Source of the DNA: an uncultured Clostridia bacterium
GTDB lineage: Bacteria > Bacillota > Clostridia > Christensenellales > UBA1242
Reading direction: 5' to 3'
DNA: 37,616 nt
NCBI GenBank assembly: GCA_944383375.1
Contig: CALWPG010000009.1
Location: 1-37,616 of the forward strand
The position numbers and the translations under genes are program-made. How positions within the stretch are numbered: the first letter of the stretch is position 1; the number at the start of each line of letters is the position of its first letter. Below are positions 33,144 to 37,616 of the stretch, one piece after another. The notes below the pieces were generated by a model that was given only the letters and a program-made list of their open reading frames with translations, made no database searches and was not told the origin of the DNA.

Positions 33144-33566
33144 TTACTCTTTCTCTAACAAATCATCTATCGGTATATTAAAATATTTGGCTATTTCAAT
33201 TAGTGATTGCACATTTGGACTTGTTCCTTTCTTCCAACGCAATAAATTTACTCTTGAATAATTCAAATCTTTACTAAATTGCCGTTGAGATAAACCAGCA
33301 TTTTCTATTAAAGAAACAATGGTACTATACAAATTCTTTTGTTTTAGTGAGTAAGGCTTGAATTTATTTTCGTCACTTAACCCAAACAAATAATCAACGC
33401 TCACACATAAATAATTCGCAATTTTAAGTAGTGTCGCTAAATTTGGATAGCGGTGTTTATATTTATAAAAAGTATTTTCCGAAATAACACCATCATCAAA
33501 CAAGTTTTTAGTTGTCAGTCCTTTATCTTCTAAAATCTCTTTAACTAAATTTATAAAATCCAACAT
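33144..33566 (-). CDS. XRE-family regulator with two helix-turn-helix domains
   Basis: The protein of 140 residues carries two tandem HTH domains. The first (about residues 5-62) has a diverged recognition helix ('SENTFYKYKHRYPNLATLLKIANYL') and ends 'VSVDYLFG'. The second (about 78-138) is more canonical ('LSQRQFSKDLNYSRVNLLRWKKGTSPNVQSLIEIAKYFNIPIDDLLEKE'-like region). Paired HTHs in one chain are uncommon and may let it bind two half-sites as a monomer. The ATG follows the stop codon of the upstream XRE gene with no gap, so the two form an operon. Targets are unknown. Confidence 0.85.
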   Translation of the reverse strand: MLDFINLVKEILEDKGLTTKNLFDDGVISENTFYKYKHRYPNLATLLKIANYLCVSVDYLFGLSDENKFKPYSLKQKNLYSTIVSLIENAGLSQRQFSKDLNYSRVNLLRWKKGTSPNVQSLIEIAKYFNIPIDDLLEKE

Positions 33567-33815
33567 TTATTTCTCTTTAATTTCCAATTTGTCAAAATCA
33601 AAAAGTGGACTATTAAAAAATTCTGAAAAAGATAAACCTAACTCTCTTACAATAAGTGCCACATTCATAAAATTAGGTGTTTCATACTTGCAATTTAAAA
33701 TGTCAGTCATAGTGCTGTGATATAAGCCTGTTTCTTGAGCAAGTTTATATTGTGTCATATGTTTTTCTTTTAATAATTCTCTAACTCTTAATGAGAATGC
33801 TTTGTTTAATTTCAT
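33567..33815 (-). CDS. Small XRE-family HTH regulator
   Basis: Single-domain 82-residue regulator with a clear HTH_3 fold: 'RVRELLKEKHMTQYKLAQETGLYHSTMTDIL', then 'PNFMNVALIVRELGLSFSEFF'. AGGAG precedes the start. It is the first gene of a two-regulator operon adjacent to decayed and accessory genes, a layout often seen in integrated elements. The two may control each other or the divergent gene at 34197. Confidence 0.9.
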   Translation of the reverse strand: MKLNKAFSLRVRELLKEKHMTQYKLAQETGLYHSTMTDILNCKYETPNFMNVALIVRELGLSFSEFFNSPLFDFDKLEIKEK

Positions 33816-34196
33816 TCTTTTCTCCTATATAGTTTTTTCCTTTTATAAACATTTTAGCCGGCATTTACTGTTTAACTATTTAAGGAAAAGAGGGTATTTG
33901 ATTTGATTTTTAACTAAAATTTTATATACTATTTATGGAAAACCCGAAATTTAGGAGAAAATTGTATTTATTTTGTAGATATGAACCGCTTGTTTAACAG
34001 GACAACGTCAAAAATCTCTTCCTTGGGGTTATGACGAGAGTAGGGTAGAAGTTGTTGCTGTTGTGCCTTGCGCATGCAGGAATTGAAAAGGAAACTCGAC
34101 CAACAAAGATCATAAAAAAAAGTGTGATTAAGTTATCACACTATCTGACAAAATAAAAATAATCAATCCAAATGATTACAGGTAAAGGAGATAAAA
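33816..34196. other. Non-coding gap with possible coding remnants
   Basis: This 381-bp gap separates the XRE operon from the divergent gene at 34197. A short frame at 33935-33997 could encode 20 residues ('MENPKFRRKLYLFCRYEPLV'). From about 33980 to 34110 the DNA is visibly richer in G and C than its surroundings, with frames such as 'QDNVKNLFLGVMTRVG' and 'LPWGYDESRVEVVAVVPCAC' interrupted by stops. These look like debris of a transferred gene or an unrecognised RNA. I cannot identify either. Confidence 0.4.
34113..34142 (-). terminator. Minus-strand terminator hairpin
   Basis: AGTGTGAT (34121-34128) pairs with ATCACACT (34135-34142); on the minus strand eight T follow. No minus-strand gene lies immediately upstream of it. 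Confidence 0.55.
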
Positions 34197-34598
34197 ATGC
34201 ATTATAATAAAACTAAAGTTAAGGAATATTTGTATCCAACTATTGAAGCTGAAGAATTATTGAAAATAATTAACGAAAATATTTATAAACTTATTGACAC
34301 AGAAATTTTAATCAATCCAAAAAACATCAACAAAGAGTATAGGGGAAAAAATTATCGTAAACTTTATAACTTGGTAGAAGAATTTTTTAATCAAAATTAT
34401 GATCTCTATGATAAATTATTAAATGCCTGGCATGTAGGTGATGTTTACATTGAGGAAATTATTATTGATGTAATTTATAATCTTGTGTTTGATTATTTGC
34501 AAAAACAGAAGCGATTTAAAAATATGAATATTTTTAAAAACAAACAATCAATTTGTTATGACGAAGAATTGTCTTTATATGATATTTTGGTGCTTTAA
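34197..34598 (+). CDS. Hypothetical protein
   Basis: The 133-residue protein is soluble, rich in Lys, Asn, Ile, Tyr and Glu, and apparently all-helical. It has no known motif, cysteine pair or membrane helix. RBS AAAGGAG sits 6-7 nt before the ATG, so it looks translated. Its stop codon is followed after 6 nt by a nitroreductase fragment in the same reading frame whose N-terminal part is missing, so its 3' end may be a deletion junction. Its divergence from the XRE pair suggests they may regulate it. Confidence 0.55.
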   Translation: MHYNKTKVKEYLYPTIEAEELLKIINENIYKLIDTEILINPKNINKEYRGKNYRKLYNLVEEFFNQNYDLYDKLLNAWHVGDVYIEEIIIDVIYNLVFDYLQKQKRFKNMNIFKNKQSICYDEELSLYDILVL

Positions 34599-34604
34599 AA
34601 TCTG

Positions 34605-35037
34605 GTGAGTGCTGACAAGTTTGATGCCGATAAATATTTAAATTTTCCTAGACCTTATCCTATTACACTCGGGCAAAAAATGTATGGCTATGCTGTGCCA
34701 AGACAGTTCTCTATGCTTAAAAACGTACCATATGTCATCATCCCACTCTTTAAATCAAAAGAGTTAAATGGTGAATATGTTTCAAAGTTAAACCCATTTG
34801 CTACTATTTGGTGTGTGGTTGAAAATATTTTTTGGCAGCAACTGCCGAAGGCCTGTCTTGCTCTATGAGAATACCACTAAACAAAGAACACGACATTGTA
34901 AAAGAAAAACTAAAAGTTCCACCTTCATATATGATGCCTGTCTTTATCGGCATTGGATATGCAAATCCAGAAGAGAGGGTGTTAGAGCAATATATCCTAG
35001 TTTAGACAAACAAATTCGCTTTGGCATGTGGAAATGA
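34605..35037 (+). pseudogene. Nitroreductase-family remnant, N-terminally deleted and twice frameshifted
   Basis: The fragment starts at 'FPRPYPITLGQKMYGYAVPRQFSMLKNVPYVI' and runs to 'VENIF' near 34829 in frame 1. The next part, 'LAATAEGLSCSMRIPLNKEHDIVKEKLKVPPSYMMPVFIGIGYANP', is in the -1 frame (34832 on). The last part, 'YPSLDKQIRFGMWK', is in a third frame and ends at 35037. The first break is at a run of six T. The second is at a TATAT stretch near 34992. The FMN-binding N-terminal region is absent. Its stop overlaps the ATG of the radical-SAM gene (ATGA), evidence of an ancestral operon. Confidence 0.75.
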
Positions 35038-35779
35038 TAATAAACAAAATAAAAGTCAAGGAAATAATAACAAAATCAAATTTGCCTGTTTGCGATTATT
35101 CTGTCAATCCCTATGTTGGTTGTGAACATTCCTGCAAATACTGTTATGCCTGCTTTATGAAGCGTTTTACAGGACACAACGAAGATTGGGGCTCGTTTGT
35201 TGATGTGAAATATTGGGATAAAATCAAAAACCCACAAAAATATAATGGAAAAGAACTTTTTATTTGTTCTGTCACCGACCCATATCAACCTTGTGAAAAG
35301 GAATTTGAGAGAACAAAAGCACTGCTTGAAGAATTAAAGGGCAGTGGTGCAAAACTTTCTATTGCAACAAAAAGTGATTTGATTTTGAGAGATTTAGAGC
35401 TTATAAAATCCTTTCCAAATGCTCGTGTTTCGTGGTCAATAAATACATTAGACGAAAATTTCAAAAACGATATGGATAAAGGCGTTTCTACTGAAAGGCT
35501 TGAAAACTTAAATTTGCGTGAAACATTTAAACCTGTGATAATGAATTACATAAGGCAAAAATACCAGAACTCTATCCACTTTATGATGAAATTTTCAACA
35601 AAAATAGTGACCTATATTGGCAAGAACTAGATGCCGAACTACAAAGTTTTGCAAAAGAGCAGGGGCTTGAATATAAAACTAATGATGATAGTTTCTTAAA
35701 GCCTTTTGAAGCAAAACCTGTGATTGTAAACTATTTTTACCACAGCAAAATCAAAAAATCAGCGAAGAAAATGAAATAA
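35034..35779 (+). pseudogene. Radical SAM (SPL-like) protein remnant with internal deletion and frameshift
   Basis: The N-terminal part has the 4Fe-4S cluster motif CxxxCxxC in 'GCEHSCKYCYACFMKRFTGH', then 'ICSVTDPYQPCE' and 'SIATKSDLILRDLELI', as in spore-photoproduct-lyase-like radical SAM proteins of Firmicutes. At about 35500 'STER' runs straight into 'LENLNLR'. In intact relatives some 40-50 residues lie between them, so an in-frame deletion is inferred. At the A-run near 35557 the frame shifts by -1. The expected tail ('IPELYPLYDEIFNK' to 'KPVIVNYFYHSKI') then continues in the new frame to TAA at 35779. The likely original start is 35034. Confidence 0.78.
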
Positions 35780-35785
35780 TTTTAG

Positions 35786-35815
35786 TTGACAAAACAATTT
35801 TATATAAACTAACAT
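35786..35815 (+). promoter_or_regulatory. Promoter of the YwaF-like gene
   Basis: TTGACA (35786-35791) with TAACAT (35810-35815) at 18-nt spacing. Confidence 0.4.
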
Positions 35816-35877
35816 ACTTTTGTACTATTTTGTTATTATTTGAAATTTTTTGTAAAATCGGTGGTGAAAAATTTTAT

Positions 35878-36663
35878 ATGAAATTTGAGATGTGGTCATG
35901 GTTTCATTTTGTTATAATGTTATTGCCTATAATAATATTTATTCCATTATACTTCATATTAAGAAACAAAAGTTATAAAACAAGATACATTGTTGGGGTT
36001 GTTATTAGCATAATTTCGCTATTGATTTTAATTGCAAGAAATGTTGAAATTTTTATTTATGAAGGTTTTGACCCAGAAATTATTCCTCTTCAAGTTTGTC
36101 ATTTTGGAAACATTATGGTGTTTGTCGCATTGGTGTGCAGAAGCAAAATTGCAACCTCAATTCTTTGGACTCTCAATGTTGTTGCAGCATTCGCTTCATT
36201 AATTTATGCTGATGCACTAGAAGGTTACATAAACATTTTTGGTTCAATCAGAGCACAAGCCTACATTTGGGGACATGTCTTTATTGTTTTAGGTGGACTA
36301 TATTCGGTTATGTTAAAAATTGTTAGAATAAACTTTAAATCATTTTTGTGGGGCCTTGGTGTTTTGGTCATGTTGTTAATTCCTGCAATAGTTTTAAACT
36401 CATATTTTAATGATGTTTTGGGCTATAGCATAAACTACTTTTACATTTACGATTCTAATGGTGTTCCTTTTGAATTTTTATATATTGGAGACCGCGCAAA
36501 ATATGGTTGGTTTACCATCAATTGGATCTACACATTGTCTGTTATTGGCATATTTATTGTTTTATTATATGCAATTTACAACATACAAAAATTGTTCTAT
36601 TTAAAAGACAAGACTTATGATACACATCACATATTTTCAAAAATAAAACACATAAAAACTTAG
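35878..36663 (+). CDS. YwaF/TMEM164-like integral membrane protein
   Basis: From the ATG at 35878 the protein has 261 residues and about seven membrane helices. It begins 'MKFEMWSWFHFVIML', with 'PLQVCHFGNIMVF' (a conserved CH pair) and a long central helix set. Near the C-terminus it has 'FEFLYIGDRAKYGWFTINW'. This layout fits the TIGR02206/YwaF group of Firmicute membrane proteins, whose function is unknown. The longer frame from 35830 would add 16 residues without a better RBS. Upstream is the decayed radical-SAM gene. Confidence 0.7.
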   Translation: MKFEMWSWFHFVIMLLPIIIFIPLYFILRNKSYKTRYIVGVVISIISLLILIARNVEIFIYEGFDPEIIPLQVCHFGNIMVFVALVCRSKIATSILWTLNVVAAFASLIYADALEGYINIFGSIRAQAYIWGHVFIVLGGLYSVMLKIVRINFKSFLWGLGVLVMLLIPAIVLNSYFNDVLGYSINYFYIYDSNGVPFEFLYIGDRAKYGWFTINWIYTLSVIGIFIVLLYAIYNIQKLFYLKDKTYDTHHIFSKIKHIKT

Positions 36664-36703
36664 TAGTCATGCTCTTATTATAATTAAATTATCGAGAGAA
36701 TAA

Positions 36704-36769
36704 ATGAGAATATATTTAGCGAGTCCATTTTTTAATAAGAAAGAGTTAGTCTACTATGAAAAAGCTTAA
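36704..36769 (+). pseudogene. Nucleoside 2-deoxyribosyltransferase-like N-terminal remnant
   Basis: A 21-codon frame with the opening 'MRIYLASPFFNKKEL' resembles the start of nucleoside 2-deoxyribosyltransferases, preceded by GAGAGAA. It ends at TAA 36769 and only short unrelated frames follow. It is most likely a truncated remnant. The stretch from 36770 to 36937 shows no other gene. Confidence 0.5.
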
Positions 36770-36937
36770 GAGAAAATTCATTTGATCCCAAATACATAGA
36801 AATAGGCAGAAAAAGATAGGAAGTTTCAGTCTTTTGAGTTTTTTATAAAAAGTGGCAAAAAAATCTCTAATGATACTGGTAGTTTCCAACATACCTATAC
36901 CAAAACCTATATTCTGCTCTACATCTCAAAACGCTGC

Positions 36938-36968
36938 AAAAATACTAGCAAAATCGCTAGTATTTTTT
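36938..36968. terminator. Strong bidirectional hairpin terminator
   Basis: AAAAATACTAGC and GCTAGTATTTTT pair perfectly over 12 bp with a 6-nt loop. A and T runs lie on both sides. Confidence 0.85.
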
Positions 36969-36984
36969 CATTTGCTGTCAATTC

Positions 36985-37078
36985 AAAAAATCTGCTGACA
37001 CCTACCGACACCTATGCTCATTTTCCAATAAAAACTCTGCCTATTTTAGACTATCTGAGACTATCTAAAACTAAATGT
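36985..37078. repeat. Short direct repeats in the intergenic region
   Basis: GACACCTA occurs twice about 10 bp apart (near 36996-37015). AGACTATCT also occurs twice, about 12 bp apart, in the segment near 37048-37070, flanked by TTTTAGA and TCTAAAA. These may be protein-binding or recombination sites. No gene overlaps them. Confidence 0.35.
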
Positions 37079-37126
37079 AGTGTAAATTAAAGTTTTTATG
37101 TTTGAGTTGGGCCTGATTAAAAATAA

Positions 37127-37162
37127 TATACAAGAAAGTATATAAGAAAATATACAAGATAA
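37127..37162 (+). repeat. Three tandem 12-bp repeats upstream of the fic promoter
   Basis: TATACAAGAAAG, TATATAAGAAAA and TATACAAGATAA follow each other without gaps and end exactly at the -35 box (TTGACT at 37163). The spacing is about one helical turn, as for operators bound by a regulator in register. Confidence 0.6.
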
Positions 37163-37192
37163 TTGACTTTTGATATGAGAATAGGGTATAAT
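37163..37192 (+). promoter_or_regulatory. Promoter of the fic gene
   Basis: TTGACT (37163-37168) and TATAAT (37187-37192) are spaced 18 nt apart. GGAG at 37209-37212 is 9 nt before the ATG. Confidence 0.75.
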
Positions 37193-37221
37193 CATATTAA
37201 CAAAAAATGGAGATATTCTTT

Positions 37222-37616
37222 ATGGACGAAAAATATATTCCGCCTTATGAAATAACTGATGAAATGTTGGAGTTAGTTTCCGAAATTATGGAGAATTTGG
37301 GAAAACTTTCTGGAGTTAATGAACTTGAGAAATTGCCGAGACTTCGTAGGGTGAATAGAATTAAATCTATTCATTCTTCTCTTGCAATTGAAAACAACAC
37401 GCTTTCAATAGAGCAGGTGACTGATGTTATTGATGGAAAACGAGTGCTTGGACCAAAGGAAGATATAGTTGCAGTTCAAAATGCAAACTTGGCGTATAAA
37501 GAACTTGAAAATATAGATCATCCTTATGCTATTAGCGATTTGTTAAAAGTCCACGGAATAATGATGAATGGACTTGTAAGCGAAGCGGGGAAAATTAGGA
37601 CAGGACAAGTTGGGGT
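37222..37616 (+). CDS. Fic/DOC-family protein, N-terminal part only (cut by window end)
   Basis: The start at 37222 is preferred over an in-frame ATG at 37207 because GGAG overlaps the latter. The 131 residues seen match the N-terminal region of Fic proteins that transfer AMP or related groups to target proteins. The segment 'IHSSLAIENNTLS' (residues 50-62) contains the autoinhibitory motif [S/T]xxxE[G/N] as S53-LAI-E57-N58. 'DVIDGKRVLGPKEDIVAVQNA' and 'LKVHGIMMNGL' follow the expected order. The catalytic HPFxxGN motif lies beyond the window edge. Confidence 0.9.
   Translation, partial: MDEKYIPPYEITDEMLELVSEIMENLGKLSGVNELEKLPRLRRVNRIKSIHSSLAIENNTLSIEQVTDVIDGKRVLGPKEDIVAVQNANLAYKELENIDHPYAISDLLKVHGIMMNGLVSEAGKIRTGQVG

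Noticed and set aside
36664..37221. A complete gene in the gap before fic
   Set aside because: Only a 21-codon deoxyribosyltransferase-like start, a terminator and short repeats are present, with no sustained reading frame.

Overview
The window is AT-rich chromosomal DNA from an endospore-forming, low-GC Gram-positive bacterium. This is inferred from a yabP-yabQ-divIC cluster, a gerA-gerB-gerC spore germinant receptor operon, AGGAG-type ribosome binding sites and TTGACA/TATAAT promoters. The BspA-type surface protein, the very large cell-surface protein and the many small membrane proteins fit an uncultured gut Clostridia-like lineage, but the sequence alone cannot fix the taxon. No rRNA, tRNA or CRISPR array was seen.

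Layout. 1-2118: end of a BspA-like leucine-rich-repeat surface protein. 2259-2762: small membrane/zinc-ribbon protein. 2777-3677 (minus): yabP, yabQ and a DivIC/FtsB-like gene. 3745-3835: a REP-like palindrome. 3842-4414 (minus): mscL. 4545-5642: membrane-anchored extracellular protein with a consensus promoter. 5700-9446: gerABC, whose GerC lacks the usual lipobox. 9504-11155: a two-gene operon pairing a protein of ten exact 17-residue repeats with a predicted heavy-metal exporter, preceded by a perfect palindrome over the transcription start and ribosome binding site. 11211-18776 (minus): a 2521-residue surface protein. 19027-24033: a small type IV secretion set (VirD4-like coupling ATPase, VirB2-like pilin, VirB6/TrbL-like channel) with no VirB4 or relaxase in the window. 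24060-26246: a PRC-barrel protein, an SPFH-like protein and a small membrane protein. 26368-28298: a stand-alone GlmU acetyltransferase domain overlapping glmM. 28402-30314: iron alcohol dehydrogenase and a YhhN-type membrane protein.

From about 30.4 kb the window looks like a patchwork of accessory DNA. It holds a lone tyrosine recombinase, a Sua5-type tRNA-modification gene whose frame breaks exactly at an A_AAA_AAG slippery heptamer, a YetF-like protein, two adjacent XRE regulators, an orphan ORF and a decayed nitroreductase/radical-SAM pair. A YwaF-like membrane protein, a deoxyribosyltransferase remnant and the start of a Fic protein follow. The Fic promoter carries three tandem 12-bp repeats against its -35 box.

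The items most worth follow-up are the candidate programmed -1 frameshift in the Sua5 gene, the 17-residue-repeat protein/metal-exporter operon with its palindrome, the split GlmU beside GlmM, the reduced T4SS next to a giant surface protein, and the Fic repeat array.
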